A stretch of 64,000 nucleotides of DNA from Kaistia defluvii (GCF_040548815.1 NZ_JBEPSM010000002.1:1-64000), one strand, 5' to 3'; counted from the first letter of the stretch, positions 35,462-45,811 are shown. The notes: a model not told the origin generated them from the sequence alone. A program made the numbers and translations.

Positions 35462-37504
35462 CTATCCGACTTCCCGGACCAACCCCAGCGGGGCACGGAA
35501 GACTGCTACGAGACCCGTGGGAAAGTAACTTTTATCCACGTCGGCGGTTCCGATAATTCCCATGCGGATCAACCGGGAACCAAAACCCTTGCGCAACGGC
35601 TCGGTGACGGGCGGGCCAAGCCTTTCGGCCCAGGTGAAGACAAGCCGGCTGTCGCCTGCCTCGCCCTGGATTTCCCAGGAGATGTCGACATGGCCCTCGC
35701 TGTTGGAAAGCGAGCCATATTTGAGCGCGTTGGTCGCGAGCTCATGCAAGATGAGCGAGATCGACAGGCCCGCCTTCGGCCCGATCTTGAGCTCGGGACC
35801 CGAGATGGAGAAGCGTTCCGGCTCGGCATGCGGACGAAGCACCGCCTGCACGATTTCGCGCATGTCGGCGGCGGTCCAGGATTGCTGCAGCAGCACGTCA
35901 TGGGCTGCGCTCAGCGATTGGAGGCGGCTGGTGAATGCCTTCACTGCCACCTGCTCGGTAACGTTCTTCAGCGTCTGCCCGGCGATGGCCTGCACCATGG
36001 CCAGCGTATTCTTCAGCCGGTGGCTCAACTCCTCATTCAGCAGCCGCTGCTGCGCTTCCGCCCTGAGCTTGCCGAGCGCCGCATAGGTGCGGTCCGCGAC
36101 GCCCCAGGCGAACGCCATCTCGTCATTGGTCCAGAAACGCGGCGTATCGTCATGCGCGAACAGAATGCCGATCAGCGTGCCCGCTTCGAGTATGGGGACC
36201 TTGATGAAGGACCGGATGCCCTCCGCCTCATAGGAAAGGGCGTCCTCGCCCAGCCAGGGCGCCGCCGGAATGTTCGGGACCGCCAGGGTCTCGCCGTTTT
36301 CCAGCCGGGAGATGGTGGACTGGAACGCGGTGAGCGGGTGGCGCCCTTCCATTGAGCTTGCCCCGGGCTCGAGCCAGTTGAACTCGATGACGAAGGCATT
36401 GGCGGGCAGGTCGATCGTCGAATAGCCGGCGCGGTTCACGCCGAGGCCTTCGCCGAGGGTCTCGGCGGCGATGCGCACCGCCTCCTGCGTCGATTGGGCA
36501 ACGCGAAGCCGGTCGCCGAGCGAGAGCAGCGCCTGGGTCCGCACGTCCTTCTGCTTGCTCTCGGTGATGTCGAGAATGATGCCGATCATGCGGTCGACGC
36601 CGGTCTCGCCAACGGTGAAGCGGGCGCGCCGCGATATCCAGCGAAGGCTCTGATCGTTCTCGCGGCGGATGCGATATTCGACATCCAGCTCGGCAGTGCC
36701 CTCGCGCCGGCTATCGTCGCTGGAAATCGCCCGCCGGTCTTCCGGCAGCACGATGTTCTCGAAGGTCGAGGCCGGATAGTGCCGGCGCACGGGCACGCCG
36801 AAAATGCGGCAGAATTCTTCGGAGACCGTCATCTGCCCGGTCGGCACATCGATCTCGAACACGCCGACGCGCCCGGCGCCATGCGCCGCCCGGTAGCGTT
36901 CTTCCTCCAGCCGCGCCTCGTCGCTGACCCGGCCGAGCTTGGAAGCCTGGGCCTGGCGGCGGGCGCTCAGTCGGCGTTCGATTGCGAGCTCGCGCGCCTG
37001 CGTGCGCAGGATCTTGCGGAGCTCCAGCTGGGCCATGACCTGGCCGGCGAGCACCCGCAAGGTGCGCTGTTGCAGTTCGGTAAGCGTCTTCGGCTCGTAG
37101 CCGAGAACGCAGACAGTTCCGATTGGCAGGCCGTCGGATGTCTTCAGCAGCGCACCGGCATAGAAGCGCAGATGCGGCTCGCCCGTGACCAGTGGGTTGC
37201 AGTCGAAGCGCTTGTCCTTGGTCGCGTCGGGGACGAGCAGGAAGTCGTCCTCCAGAATGGCCCGGGCGCAGAAGGAACTCTCGAAAGGCGTCTCCCGGAC
37301 GCCGAGGCCGACCTCGGCCTTGAAGAACTGGCGCGACGTGCCGATCAGGTTGACCACGGCAATCGGGGTTTCGCAGATATCCGATGCCAGGCGTGCGATT
37401 TCGTCGAATTCGCGTTCGCGCGGCGTATCCAGAACGTCATAGCTCGCGAGCGCCGCGAGCCGGCGCTCTTCGAGATCCATGGTTCCAATCGGATATACAT
37501 TCAT
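35462..37504 (-). CDS. HWE-family sensor histidine kinase with GAF and PAS domains
   Basis: A 680-aa cytoplasmic sensor kinase (no membrane helix). Order: a GAF domain (about residues 25-165, with ETPFESSFCARAIL typical of GAF domains next to phytochrome-like kinases), a PAS domain (about 205-325, YRIRRENDQSLRWISRRARF), a second GAF (about 335-480), and an HWE/HisKA_2 dimerisation domain with the phospho-acceptor in ELSHRLKNTLAM. The ATPase domain (ILHELATNALKYG as N-box) follows. HWE kinases in Rhizobiales control general stress, light and motility responses. The ligand is unknown. The gene is followed by the single-domain regulator. Confidence 0.9.
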   Translation of the reverse strand: MNVYPIGTMDLEERRLAALASYDVLDTPREREFDEIARLASDICETPIAVVNLIGTSRQFFKAEVGLGVRETPFESSFCARAILEDDFLLVPDATKDKRFDCNPLVTGEPHLRFYAGALLKTSDGLPIGTVCVLGYEPKTLTELQQRTLRVLAGQVMAQLELRKILRTQARELAIERRLSARRQAQASKLGRVSDEARLEEERYRAAHGAGRVGVFEIDVPTGQMTVSEEFCRIFGVPVRRHYPASTFENIVLPEDRRAISSDDSRREGTAELDVEYRIRRENDQSLRWISRRARFTVGETGVDRMIGIILDITESKQKDVRTQALLSLGDRLRVAQSTQEAVRIAAETLGEGLGVNRAGYSTIDLPANAFVIEFNWLEPGASSMEGRHPLTAFQSTISRLENGETLAVPNIPAAPWLGEDALSYEAEGIRSFIKVPILEAGTLIGILFAHDDTPRFWTNDEMAFAWGVADRTYAALGKLRAEAQQRLLNEELSHRLKNTLAMVQAIAGQTLKNVTEQVAVKAFTSRLQSLSAAHDVLLQQSWTAADMREIVQAVLRPHAEPERFSISGPELKIGPKAGLSISLILHELATNALKYGSLSNSEGHVDISWEIQGEAGDSRLVFTWAERLGPPVTEPLRKGFGSRLIRMGIIGTADVDKSYFPTGLVAVFRAPLGLVREVG

Positions 37505-37693
37505 TCAGTCTGAACCTTGCCGTTCGGTCGTCGTGATGGGCCGGTGGGCAGGCGTCCAACGGTACATCATAAGCGTCGTCCGAGAGGTTTTACGAGCGTA
37601 TCCGAGGATTGGATGCGCGCGGGGTTGTATCAGGACAATTAAAGCCCGCCCTCCCTCGGTAAGGCAGGCCTCTGAATCAATGCCCAACCCTGT

Positions 37694-37924
37694 CTACGAG
37701 TCGCGTTCGTTCCGCTGGAGGCGCTCGGCTTCCTCGATCTCACGGCGTACCGTATCGGCGACGGGCTCGCCCAACGGGTCGTCCCCGACGGTCCCTTCGC
37801 CCTTTTCGAGGCGGTCGATCCGCTCGGCTTTTTCGCGCGCCTCGGCTTCGCTGCCCGGCTCGGGCTTGTTCGCTTCGTCTTCCACCAACGGGAGAATCGG
37901 CGGTACCAGCGGCATATTGGACAT
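37694..37924 (-). CDS. Small acidic hypothetical protein
   Basis: A 76-aa highly charged protein, probably disordered with a C-terminal helix (VADTVRREIEEAERLQRNER). Start ATG 37924 has a strong AAGGAGG. No domain is recognised. It is upstream of, and on the same strand as, the HWE kinase (189-bp gap), and divergent from the PPC-domain gene. Confidence 0.65.
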   Translation of the reverse strand: MSNMPLVPPILPLVEDEANKPEPGSEAEAREKAERIDRLEKGEGTVGDDPLGEPVADTVRREIEEAERLQRNERDS

Positions 37925-38074
37925 GATGGCCTCCTTCGCGAGGGTTATGGGAGGCAACGGAGAGCGCGGGGCAGGGTTCCGCGCCCCGCCGCGCGATCTT
38001 CAGCGCGGCAACGTTCCCTGGCCCGCTGGCGTTGGCCGAACGGGGCGTGTGCTAAGCCGGAAAAGGAGGCGAGC

Positions 38075-38527
38075 TTGCAAAGCAAACTGATCCATGAGGC
38101 GGACGGCCAGAAAACCTACGCCGTGATCCTTTCGGCGGGCGACGAGGTGATGGCCTGCCTCCAGGCCTTCGCCGTGGAAGCCGGTCTTTCCGCCGCCAGT
38201 CTGAAGGCAATCGGCGCGTTCGAACGCGCGGAACTCGCTTTTCTCGACTGGCAGACCAAGGAATATTCGACCATCCCCGTGAAGGAGCAGGTCGAGGTTG
38301 CCTCGCTGATCGGCGACGTCGCGCTTGGGCCGGATGGAAAGCCCGCCCTGCATCTGCATGCGGTGCTGGGACGCGCCGACGGATCCGCCCTCGCGGGGCA
38401 TCTGAAGAGCGGCGTCGTGCGCCCGACTCTCGAGATCATCCTGACGGAATCGCCCGCCCATCTGCGCAAGCGCGAGGATCCGGAAAGCGGGCTAACCCTG
38501 ATTTCGCTGGCCGCCAGCAGCGGGTAG
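38075..38527 (+). CDS. PPC/DUF296 domain protein
   Basis: A 150-aa trimeric PPC-fold protein (the domain also found in plant AT-hook proteins). The conserved core shows in LSAASLKAIGAFERAEL, HLHAVLGRADGSALAGHL (about residues 90-107) and LEIILTE. Bacterial members are uncharacterised; some are thought to bind metals or nucleotides. It uses a TTG start at 38075 with AAGGAGG upstream. A bidirectional terminator (38548-38582) separates it from the aldehyde dehydrogenase. Confidence 0.85.
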   Translation: MQSKLIHEADGQKTYAVILSAGDEVMACLQAFAVEAGLSAASLKAIGAFERAELAFLDWQTKEYSTIPVKEQVEVASLIGDVALGPDGKPALHLHAVLGRADGSALAGHLKSGVVRPTLEIILTESPAHLRKREDPESGLTLISLAASSG

Positions 38528-38547
38528 AGCGGACCGATCTTTAGCGG

Positions 38548-38582
38548 AAAAGGGGGAGCCGATGCGATCGGCTCCCCCTTTT
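38548..38582. terminator. Bidirectional Rho-independent terminator
   Basis: AAAAGGGGGAGCCGAT is followed at once by its inverted copy, ending ATCGGCTCCCCCTTTT. It lies between two convergent genes (PPC protein and aldehyde dehydrogenase) and has A and T runs on both sides. Confidence 0.92.
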
Positions 38583-38584
38583 GC

Positions 38585-40015
38585 TTAAGCCGCCTCGTAG
38601 CCGAGGATGCCCTTGGTCTCCAAGAAGTCCTCGAGGCCGTATTCGGCATATTCGCGGCCATTGCCGGACTGCTTGTAGCCGCCGAACGGAATGCCCGAAT
38701 CCCAGGCCGGATAGTTGATGTGGACGGCGCCGGCCCGCATCTTCGCGGCGGCGTCACGGGCCGTCTGCAGATCGGCCGACTGGATATAGGCGGCGAGGCC
38801 GTAGACCGTGTTGTTGGCCTCCTCGATTGCTTCCTCGACGCTGTCATAGGGCAGGATCGACAGCACCGGCCCGAAGATCTCTTCCTTGGCGATGCGCATG
38901 TCCGGCGTCACGTCGGCAAAGATGGTCGGGCGGATATAATAGCCGCGATTGAGATCGGCCGGACGGCCGGGACCGCCGGTCACCAGCGTCGCGCCTTCGG
39001 CGATGCCGCTTTCGATCAGGTTCTGGATCTTGTCGTACTGCACCTGGCTGACCACCGGGCCGAGCTTGGTGTTCGGCGCATCGGCCGGGCCGACGACGAA
39101 CTTTTCCGCCGCTTCCCGAGCGTAGCCGATCACCTCGTCCTGGCGCTCGCGCGGCACGAACATTCGCGTCGGCGCGTTGCAGGACTGGCCGCTATTGCCG
39201 AAGCAATTGGCGACGCCCTTCGGCACGGCGACGGAGAAATCGACGTCCGGGAACAGGATGTTGGCCGACTTGCCGCCAAGCTCCTGCGCCACGCGTTTCA
39301 CCGTGTCGGCTGCGGCCTTGGCCACCAGGATGCCGGCGCGCGTCGAGCCGGTGAATGACATCATGTCGATGTCGGGATGGCTGGAAAGCGCCTCGCCGAC
39401 GGTCGGGCCGTCGCCATTGACCAGGTTGAACACGCCCGGCGGAACGCCGGCCTCGTCGAGGATCTCCGCGAAGATGATGGCGTCGAGCGGTGCGATCTCG
39501 CTCGGCTTCAGGATCATGGTGCAGCCGGCGGCCAGCGCCGGGCCGACCTTGCAGGTGATCTGGTTGAGCGGCCAGTTCCAGGGCGTGATCAGGCCGACGA
39601 CGCCGATCGGCTCCTTGACCACCAGCGAGGTGCCCTTGGGATGCTGGAACTGGAAGTCCCCGAGAACCTCGATGATCTTTTCGAGATGCGCGCGGCCGAT
39701 GCCGACCTGGCTGTCGAGCGCGAAGGGACGCGGCGCGCCCATCTCGCGCGAAATCGCATCGGCGAGGTCGTCGGCGCGCTTGTTGTAGACGGCGAGGATG
39801 CTGCGCAGCAATTCGAGCCGCTCGGCCGGCTTGGTGAAGCCGAAGGTGGCGAAGGCGCGCTTGGCGGCGGCCACGGCCTTGTCGACATCGGCCTTCGAGC
39901 CCAGCGAGATCTGCGCGAAGGCGTCCTCGTTGGAGGGATCGATCACGTCGATGACCTTGGGGACGACGGGGTCGACCCAGGCGCCGTCAATATAGAACTG
40001 CAGATTATGCGACAT
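38585..40015 (-). CDS. NAD(P)-dependent aldehyde dehydrogenase
   Basis: A 476-aa ALDH-superfamily enzyme oxidising an aldehyde to the acid. Landmarks: ITPWNWPLNQI (about residue 137), KPSEIAPL, FTGSTRAG, the general-base Glu in QELGGKS (about 245), the nucleophile Cys in NSGQSCNAPTRM (about 278), and EEIFGPVLSI (about 378). The gene is alone. The substrate is not predictable; this group includes betaine-, succinate-semialdehyde- and coniferyl-type ALDHs. Confidence 0.93.
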   Translation of the reverse strand: MSHNLQFYIDGAWVDPVVPKVIDVIDPSNEDAFAQISLGSKADVDKAVAAAKRAFATFGFTKPAERLELLRSILAVYNKRADDLADAISREMGAPRPFALDSQVGIGRAHLEKIIEVLGDFQFQHPKGTSLVVKEPIGVVGLITPWNWPLNQITCKVGPALAAGCTMILKPSEIAPLDAIIFAEILDEAGVPPGVFNLVNGDGPTVGEALSSHPDIDMMSFTGSTRAGILVAKAAADTVKRVAQELGGKSANILFPDVDFSVAVPKGVANCFGNSGQSCNAPTRMFVPRERQDEVIGYAREAAEKFVVGPADAPNTKLGPVVSQVQYDKIQNLIESGIAEGATLVTGGPGRPADLNRGYYIRPTIFADVTPDMRIAKEEIFGPVLSILPYDSVEEAIEEANNTVYGLAAYIQSADLQTARDAAAKMRAGAVHINYPAWDSGIPFGGYKQSGNGREYAEYGLEDFLETKGILGYEAA

Positions 40016-40908
40016 CGAAAATCCTCCCGTTGATCCGGCTCGCTTATAGTTTGGCGATGGACCCTGCCATGTTCAACCGGATATCGGCCGATCGGCCGAG
40101 GAAGCGCCTGGCGGTGAACCAGGCGGCCGGCTTGGCAAGATCGTTCCGTCTCGGGATGTCGCCTCCGCAAGATGCGAGCCGCGCTTGCTATGGCGCTGGC
40201 AAGTCGAACCGTGATTCCGGGATGTAAAATTAACGAAGTCGAATCTTTTCTATATGATATTTTTATAGAGTTGCTGCGCCAGCCCGATCGAGAACCTATG
40301 CGGTTCGATCTACCTTTTCTGTGTCGCAGCGACGCGCCGCCGATTTCGCGTCCGGATCCTCCGGCCGCCTTCGGCGCGAAGCGCGTTGGCATGCCGACCG
40401 GACAAGGATTGGAATCATGCAGCTTCGCAGCCCCTTTGACGTCTTGCCCTCCAGCCACGATTGGCGCGGTTCGGACGCTTCGTCGCCGCGTCCCGGCCAT
40501 CGCGCCGCCGGACGCTTCAGGGCGGTAGCCCTGGCGCGCCAGCATCCAGAAGAACTCGGCCTTGCCCTCCGCCTTCTCGCGGTCATGGCCTTTTTCGGCG
40601 GCATGGCCCTGCTGATGTTCTGCCTCACCGGCTGAACGCCGGCTCGACTCGCCAAGGTTCGGCGACGCCGCGGCGACGCACGCCAATGCGACCGGACAGG
40701 CAGTGCCGCGGGGCCGGATTCCTATGGGATCTTTATATCTTGGCTCCCCGGCCTCTCTCGAACGCCTATGCGGTTCGGGGCCATATTCCCGTCGTCCTTC
40801 GATCCAGCCGAGCGATCCGGCAAACGTGGATGCGCAGGCTTTGCCTGTCGTTGCACGGCATCGATATTCGAAATTGGCAGGGGGATGGGCTGAACACTGC
40901 AAGGAGTC
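40016..40908. promoter_or_regulatory. Long upstream region of the kdp operon
   Basis: About 890 bp. Around 40205-40275 it is AT-rich. A 13-mer CCTATGCGGTTCG occurs twice (40295-40307 and 40765-40777), each time inside an inverted repeat (GAACC-TATGC-GGTTC; CGAAC-N9-GTTCG). A weak candidate ORF (40417-40635) is listed separately. The KdpE-controlled promoter must lie here. Confidence 0.4.
40417..40635 (+). CDS. Possible small membrane protein
   Basis: A 72-aa frame from ATG 40417 with AAGGA upstream. The N-terminal half is polar. The C-terminal part (LALRLLAVMAFFGGMALLMF) is a plausible single membrane helix. No family is recognised. It may be a leader gene of the kdp region or a chance frame. 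Confidence 0.35.
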   Translation: MQLRSPFDVLPSSHDWRGSDASSPRPGHRAAGRFRAVALARQHPEELGLALRLLAVMAFFGGMALLMFCLTG

Positions 40909-40914
40909 ATGATT

Positions 40915-40995
40915 ATGGATTTCATCGTCGTCGGGATGGGCGTCCTGTTCTTCGCCGCATCCCTCGCTTACGTGAAACTCTGCCAGAAATTGTAG
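40915..40995 (+). CDS. Micro-ORF ahead of kdpF (single-helix peptide)
   Basis: A 26-aa frame (MDFIVVGMGVLFFAASLAYV...), one hydrophobic helix, with AAGGAG eight bases upstream of ATG 40915. ATG 40909 in the same frame is too close to the ribosome-binding site. It ends 14 bp before kdpF and looks like a KdpF-sized peptide. It may be a second small subunit of the Kdp complex or a leader peptide. Confidence 0.65.
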   Translation: MDFIVVGMGVLFFAASLAYVKLCQKL

Positions 40996-41009
40996 AGCCG
41001 GAGCCGACC

Positions 41010-41099
41010 ATGCTTGTCGATTACATTCTGGGCGGCGCCGTGACGGTGTTCCTGCTCGTCTATCTCACCTACGCGCTGGTGCGCCCGGAACGGTTCTGA
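41010..41099 (+). CDS. kdpF: K+-transporting ATPase subunit F
   Basis: A 29-aa single-helix peptide, [20 protein letters not shown] followed by YALVRPERF. The ending ALxxPExF is the KdpF hallmark. It stabilises the KdpABC complex in the inner membrane. It lies 49 bp before kdpA. Confidence 0.9.
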   Translation: MLVDYILGGAVTVFLLVYLTYALVRPERF

Positions 41100-41148
41100 T
41101 CGCCAGCGCGATCCCCGTTCGAGACGCCATTCTCGGAAAGCACGTCCC

Positions 41149-42852
41149 ATGACCGTCAACGGTTGGTTACAGATCCTGCTCTTCTGCGGGATCATCCTCG
41201 CGCTCGTGAAGCCGCTCGGCGGTTACATGACCCGCGTCTTCAACGGCGAGCGCACAATCCTCTCCTTTGTCTTCGGGCCGCTCGAGCGCGGGCTCTTCCG
41301 GCTTGCCGGCACCAGCGACCGCGAGGAGCAGCACTGGACGACCTACACCGGTGCATTCTTGCTGTTCAACTTAGCCGGCTTGCTTTTGCTCTATGCGATG
41401 CAAAGGCTGCAGGGTGGGCTGCCCTACAATCCAGCCGGCATGGGCGCCGTGCCGCCGGAACTCGCCTTCAACACCGCCGCGAGCTTCGTCTCCAACACCA
41501 ACTGGCAGAACTATGCCGGCGAAAGCACGATGTCCTATTTCGTGCAGATGGCGGGGCTGAACGTCCAGAACTTCGTCTCGGCCGCCTCGGGCATCGCCAT
41601 CGCCGTCGCGCTGATCCGCGCCTTCTCGCGCAAGTCGGCGAAAACGCTCGGCAATTTCTGGGCCGATATCGTCCGGGCCACGCTCTACATCCTGCTGCCG
41701 ATCTGCGTCATCGGCACGCTGGTGCTGGTCTGGCAGGGCGTGCCGCAGAACCTCAACGCCTATACCGTCGCGACCACGCTGGAAGGCGCGCAGCAGACCA
41801 TCGCGCAGGGGCCGGTCGCCTCGCAGATGATGATCAAGCATCTCGGCACCAATGGCGGCGGCTTCTTCAACGCCAATGCCGCGCATCCCTTCGAGAACCC
41901 GACCGCGCTCGTCAACCTGATCCACATGGTGATGATCTTCGCCATCGGCGCGGCGCTGACCAACGTGTTCGGCCGCATGGTCGGCAGCGAGAAGCAGGGC
42001 TGGGCGATCCTGGCCGCCATGGGCGTGCTGTTCCTGGCCGGTGTCGTCGTCTGCTACTGGGCGGAAGCGTCGGGCAACCCGCTGGTCCATGCGCTCGGCA
42101 TCGAGGGCGGCAACATGGAGGGCAAGGAGGCCCGCTTCGGCATCGTGCTCTCTGCCCTGTTCGCCGTGGTGACGACGGCCGCTTCCTGCGGCGCGGTCAA
42201 CGCCATGCATGACAGCTTCATGGCGCTGGGCGGCATGATCCCGATGATCAACATGATGCTGGGCGAGATCATCGTTGGCGGCGTCGGCGCCGGCTTCTAC
42301 GGCATCCTGCTGTTCATCGTCATCGCCATCTTCGTCGCCGGCCTGATGGTCGGCCGCACGCCGGAATATCTCGGCAAGAAGATCGAGGCCAAGGAGGTCA
42401 AGATGGCGATGCTCGCCGTGCTTTGCCTGCCCTTGACCATGCTCGGCTTCACGGCGATCGCGATCGTCCTGCCGACGGGCCTGGGCTCGATCGCCAATCC
42501 CGGCCCGCATGGCTTCTCCGAGGTTCTCTATGCCTATACCTCGGCAGCCGCCAATAACGGCTCGGCCTTTGGCGGCCTGTCGGGCAACACGCCCTGGTAC
42601 AACGTCACCCTCGGCATGGCGATGCTCATGGGTCGCTTCCTGGTCATCATCCCGGCCATGGCGATCGCCGGTTCGCTCGTGACCAAGAAGGTCGCCCCCG
42701 CTTCGGCTGGCACCTTCCCGACGCATGGGCCGCTCTTCGTCGGCCTGCTGGTCGGCGTCATCCTGATCGTCGGCGGCCTGACCTTCTTCCCGGCGCTGGC
42801 GCTCGGCCCGATCGTCGAACACCTCGCCATGATCCAGGCGCCGGGGCTGTGA
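41149..42852 (+). CDS. kdpA: K+-transporting ATPase subunit A
   Basis: A 567-aa channel-like subunit with about ten helices that binds and translocates K+. The four P-loop-type selectivity segments are visible: [12 protein letters not shown] (about 115-126), [17 protein letters not shown] (about 228-244), [13 protein letters not shown] (about 343-355) and [15 protein letters not shown] (about 464-478). It belongs to the SKT superfamily. It is followed by a small ORF and kdpB. Confidence 0.97.
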   Translation: MTVNGWLQILLFCGIILALVKPLGGYMTRVFNGERTILSFVFGPLERGLFRLAGTSDREEQHWTTYTGAFLLFNLAGLLLLYAMQRLQGGLPYNPAGMGAVPPELAFNTAASFVSNTNWQNYAGESTMSYFVQMAGLNVQNFVSAASGIAIAVALIRAFSRKSAKTLGNFWADIVRATLYILLPICVIGTLVLVWQGVPQNLNAYTVATTLEGAQQTIAQGPVASQMMIKHLGTNGGGFFNANAAHPFENPTALVNLIHMVMIFAIGAALTNVFGRMVGSEKQGWAILAAMGVLFLAGVVVCYWAEASGNPLVHALGIEGGNMEGKEARFGIVLSALFAVVTTAASCGAVNAMHDSFMALGGMIPMINMMLGEIIVGGVGAGFYGILLFIVIAIFVAGLMVGRTPEYLGKKIEAKEVKMAMLAVLCLPLTMLGFTAIAIVLPTGLGSIANPGPHGFSEVLYAYTSAAANNGSAFGGLSGNTPWYNVTLGMAMLMGRFLVIIPAMAIAGSLVTKKVAPASAGTFPTHGPLFVGLLVGVILIVGGLTFFPALALGPIVEHLAMIQAPGL

Positions 42853-42861
42853 GGAAGCATC

Positions 42862-43047
42862 ATGAGCTACCGTTCCTGGCTGGCCAGCCCGCACCTCGCC
42901 CTCTCGCTCCAATCTCCTCGCGCCGGTTTGGCGCGGGGGAAGCGGAGGGCGCCCCGCGCGTCGTCCCTGATCCTGGGGCTGACCGTGGCGATGTTCGTGC
43001 TCGCGCTGGTCGTTGACCTTTTCATCCGGTGGATCGCGGCGACCTGA
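42862..43047 (+). CDS. Small ORF between kdpA and kdpB, single-pass
   Basis: A 61-aa frame with GAGGAAG before ATG 42862. The basic N-terminal half (about residues 16-33) coincides with a CGCGCC-GGTTT-GGCGCG hairpin in the DNA. The C-terminal half is one membrane helix (SLILGLTVAMFVLALVVDLF). kdpA and kdpB are usually adjacent, so this is an extra element. It may encode a small Kdp-associated peptide into which a palindromic repeat was inserted. Confidence 0.5.
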   Translation: MSYRSWLASPHLALSLQSPRAGLARGKRRAPRASSLILGLTVAMFVLALVVDLFIRWIAAT

Positions 43048-43089
43048 AGGTCCAACCGCCTGTCCCGGAACTTCATGCTGGAGTCTCTG

Positions 43090-45162
43090 ATGAGCCAGTC
43101 CAAATCCGCGAGCATAATGGACGCTCGCATCCTCGTTCCCGCCATAGGCGGCGCGTTCCGCAAGCTGGATCCGCGCAGCCTGGCGCGCAATCCCGTGATG
43201 TTCGTCGTGGCCGTCGTCTCGGCCCTGACCACGGTGCTGTTCCTGCGCGATCTCGCCACCGGCGGCGCCAATCTCGGCTTCTCGCTGCAGATCGTCATCT
43301 GGCTGTGGTTCACCGTGTTGTTCGCCAATTTCGCCGAGGCCGTCGCCGAAGGGCGCGGCAAGGCGCAGGCGGAATCGCTCCGTCGTACTCGCACGGAGAC
43401 GCAGGCCAAGCTGCTTTCGGGCAACGACCCCGCCACCTTCAAGCTGGTGCCCGGCACCAGCCTTCGGGTCGGCGACGTCGTGCTGGTGGAAGCCGGCGAC
43501 ATCATCCCGTCCGATGGCGAGGTCATCGAGGGCGTCGCCTCGGTCAACGAGGCGGCGATCACAGGTGAATCCGCGCCGGTGATCCGCGAATCCGGCGGCG
43601 ACCGCTCGGCCGTCACCGGCGGCACGCAGGTGCTGTCCGACTGGATCCGCGTCCGCATCACGGCGGCCGCCGGCTCGACCTTCATCGACCGCATGATCGC
43701 CCTGGTCGAGGGCGCCGAACGACAGAAGACGCCGAACGAGATCGCGCTCAACATCCTGCTCGCCGGCATGACGCTGATCTTCGTGCTCGCCGTCGTGACC
43801 ATCCCGAGTTTTGCGAACTACGCCGGCGGCTACATTCCGGTCGTCGTGCTGGTGGCGCTGTTTGTCACCCTGATCCCAACGACGATCGGCGCGTTGCTCT
43901 CGGCGATCGGCATCGCCGGCATGGACCGGCTGGTACGCTTCAACGTGCTCGCCATGTCGGGCCGCGCTGTCGAGGCGGCCGGCGACGTCGATACGCTGCT
44001 GCTCGACAAGACCGGCACGATCACCCTCGGCAACCGCCAGGCGACCGAGCTTCGCCCGGTGCGCGGCGTCACCGAGCCGGAACTGGCCGACGCGGCGCAA
44101 CTCGCCTCGCTTGCCGACGAGACGCCAGAGGGCCGCTCGATCGTCGTGCTCGCCAAGGAGAAATACGGCATCCGCGCCCGCGACATGCAGAGCCTGCATG
44201 CGACCTTCGTGCCGTTCACGGCGCAGACCCGGATGAGCGGCGTCGATCTCGACGGGTCGTCCATCCGCAAGGGCGCGGTCGACGCCGTGCTGAAGCATGT
44301 CGACCAGGCGAGCGCGGCTACCGGTGGTAACCGCGCCAGCACCAGCACGATCCGCGAACTCCAGACCATCGCCGACGAGATCGCCAAGACCGGCGGCACG
44401 CCGCTGGCCGTGGTCAAGGATGGCCGCCTGCTGGGCGTCGTCCACCTCAAGGACATCGTCAAGGGCGGCATCCGGGAGCGTTTCGCGGAGCTTCGCCGGA
44501 TGGGCATCCGCACGGTGATGATCACCGGCGACAACCCGATGACGGCAGCGGCCATTGCGGCCGAGGCCGGCGTCGACGACTTTCTGGCTCAGGCCACGCC
44601 CGAGATGAAGCTCGCTCTGATCCGCGAGGAGCAGGCCAAGGGCAAGCTGGTGGCGATGTGCGGCGACGGCACCAACGACGCCCCGGCGCTGGCGCAATCC
44701 GATGTCGGCGTGGCGATGAATACCGGCACAGTGGCGGCGCGCGAGGCCGGCAACATGGTCGATCTCGACAGCGATCCGACCAAGCTCATCGAGATCGTCG
44801 AAATCGGCAAGCAGTTGCTGATGACGCGCGGCGCGCTCACCACCTTCTCGATCGCCAACGACGTCGCCAAGTATTTCGCTATCATCCCGGCGATGTTCCT
44901 GGCCTTCTACCCGCAATTGGGCGCGCTCAACATCATGGGTCTTTCCACCCCGCAGAGCGCTATCCTGTCGGCGATCATCTTCAACGCGCTGATCATTGTC
45001 GCGCTGATCCCGCTCTCGCTGCGCGGCGTCAAATACAGGGCCGTCGGCGCCGGAGCCCTGCTGTCGCGCAACCTGCTGATCTACGGCGTCGGCGGTCTCA
45101 TTGTGCCGTTCGCCGGCATCAAGGCCATCGACATGGCCATCACGGCCCTCGGCCTCGTCTGA
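43090..45162 (+). CDS. kdpB: K+-transporting ATPase subunit B (P-type ATPase)
   Basis: A 690-aa catalytic subunit. Motifs: TGES in the actuator domain ([10 protein letters not shown]), the phosphorylated Asp in [12 protein letters not shown] (D306), KGAV in the nucleotide-binding domain, [11 protein letters not shown], and the hinge [16 protein letters not shown]. Met 43090 is chosen over 43075 because GGAG lies before it and D306 then matches the family position. It hydrolyses ATP to drive K+ through KdpA. Confidence 0.97.
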   Translation: MSQSKSASIMDARILVPAIGGAFRKLDPRSLARNPVMFVVAVVSALTTVLFLRDLATGGANLGFSLQIVIWLWFTVLFANFAEAVAEGRGKAQAESLRRTRTETQAKLLSGNDPATFKLVPGTSLRVGDVVLVEAGDIIPSDGEVIEGVASVNEAAITGESAPVIRESGGDRSAVTGGTQVLSDWIRVRITAAAGSTFIDRMIALVEGAERQKTPNEIALNILLAGMTLIFVLAVVTIPSFANYAGGYIPVVVLVALFVTLIPTTIGALLSAIGIAGMDRLVRFNVLAMSGRAVEAAGDVDTLLLDKTGTITLGNRQATELRPVRGVTEPELADAAQLASLADETPEGRSIVVLAKEKYGIRARDMQSLHATFVPFTAQTRMSGVDLDGSSIRKGAVDAVLKHVDQASAATGGNRASTSTIRELQTIADEIAKTGGTPLAVVKDGRLLGVVHLKDIVKGGIRERFAELRRMGIRTVMITGDNPMTAAAIAAEAGVDDFLAQATPEMKLALIREEQAKGKLVAMCGDGTNDAPALAQSDVGVAMNTGTVAAREAGNMVDLDSDPTKLIEIVEIGKQLLMTRGALTTFSIANDVAKYFAIIPAMFLAFYPQLGALNIMGLSTPQSAILSAIIFNALIIVALIPLSLRGVKYRAVGAGALLSRNLLIYGVGGLIVPFAGIKAIDMAITALGLV

Positions 45163-45174
45163 AGGATATCTGTC

Positions 45175-45744
45175 ATGTTGAAACAGCTACGCCCTGCGAT
45201 CCTGATGATCGTCGCGCTCACCGTGATCACCGGCCTGATCTATCCGCTGGGGATGACCGGCATCGCCCAGGCGCTGTTCCCGCGCCAGGCCAATGGCAGC
45301 CTGATCGAGCGCGATGGCAAGGTCGTCGGTTCCGAACTCATCGGCCAGGGTTTCACCACCGACCGCTACTTCCACGGCCGCCCCTCGGCCGCCGGCAAGG
45401 GCTATGACGCAGCGGCTTCCGGCGGATCTAATCTCGGCCCGAGCAATCCGGCGCTGATCGAGCGCATCCAGGCCGACGCGGAAAAGCTGAAGGCGGAAAA
45501 CCCCGGCGCCGCCGTGCCGATCGACCTGGTCACCACCTCGGGCAGCGGCCTCGACCCCGATATCTCGCCGGAGGCCGCCCTGTTCCAGGTGCCCCGCGTC
45601 GCCAAGGCGCGCGGGCTGGACGAGGTCACCGTGAAGGCGCTGGTCACGGCGCATGTCGAGGACCGGCAGCTCGGCTTCCTGGGCGAGCCGGTCGTCAACG
45701 TGCTCGCCTTGAACCTTGCGCTGGACGCAGCCGGCGCGCAATGA
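45175..45744 (+). CDS. kdpC: K+-transporting ATPase subunit C
   Basis: A 189-aa protein with one N-terminal helix ([18 protein letters not shown]) and a periplasmic domain with the family motifs [24 protein letters not shown] split as [20 protein letters not shown] and [19 protein letters not shown] and [11 protein letters not shown]. It stabilises the Kdp complex and helps ATP/K+ affinity. It begins 12 bp after kdpB. Confidence 0.96.
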   Translation: MLKQLRPAILMIVALTVITGLIYPLGMTGIAQALFPRQANGSLIERDGKVVGSELIGQGFTTDRYFHGRPSAAGKGYDAAASGGSNLGPSNPALIERIQADAEKLKAENPGAAVPIDLVTTSGSGLDPDISPEAALFQVPRVAKARGLDEVTVKALVTAHVEDRQLGFLGEPVVNVLALNLALDAAGAQ

Positions 45745-45811
45745 CAGGCAGGGGCCGGTACCAGCGCCCCGGCGCCGGTTCCGGCCGTTTGGACAGATGG
45801 GTCAAGATTGG

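Noticed and set aside
41371..44916. 1181-codon open frame antisense to kdpA and kdpB
   Set aside because: Its sequence is Arg/His/Asp-rich and without domains; it is the reverse-strand shadow of strongly conserved kdp genes in GC-rich DNA.
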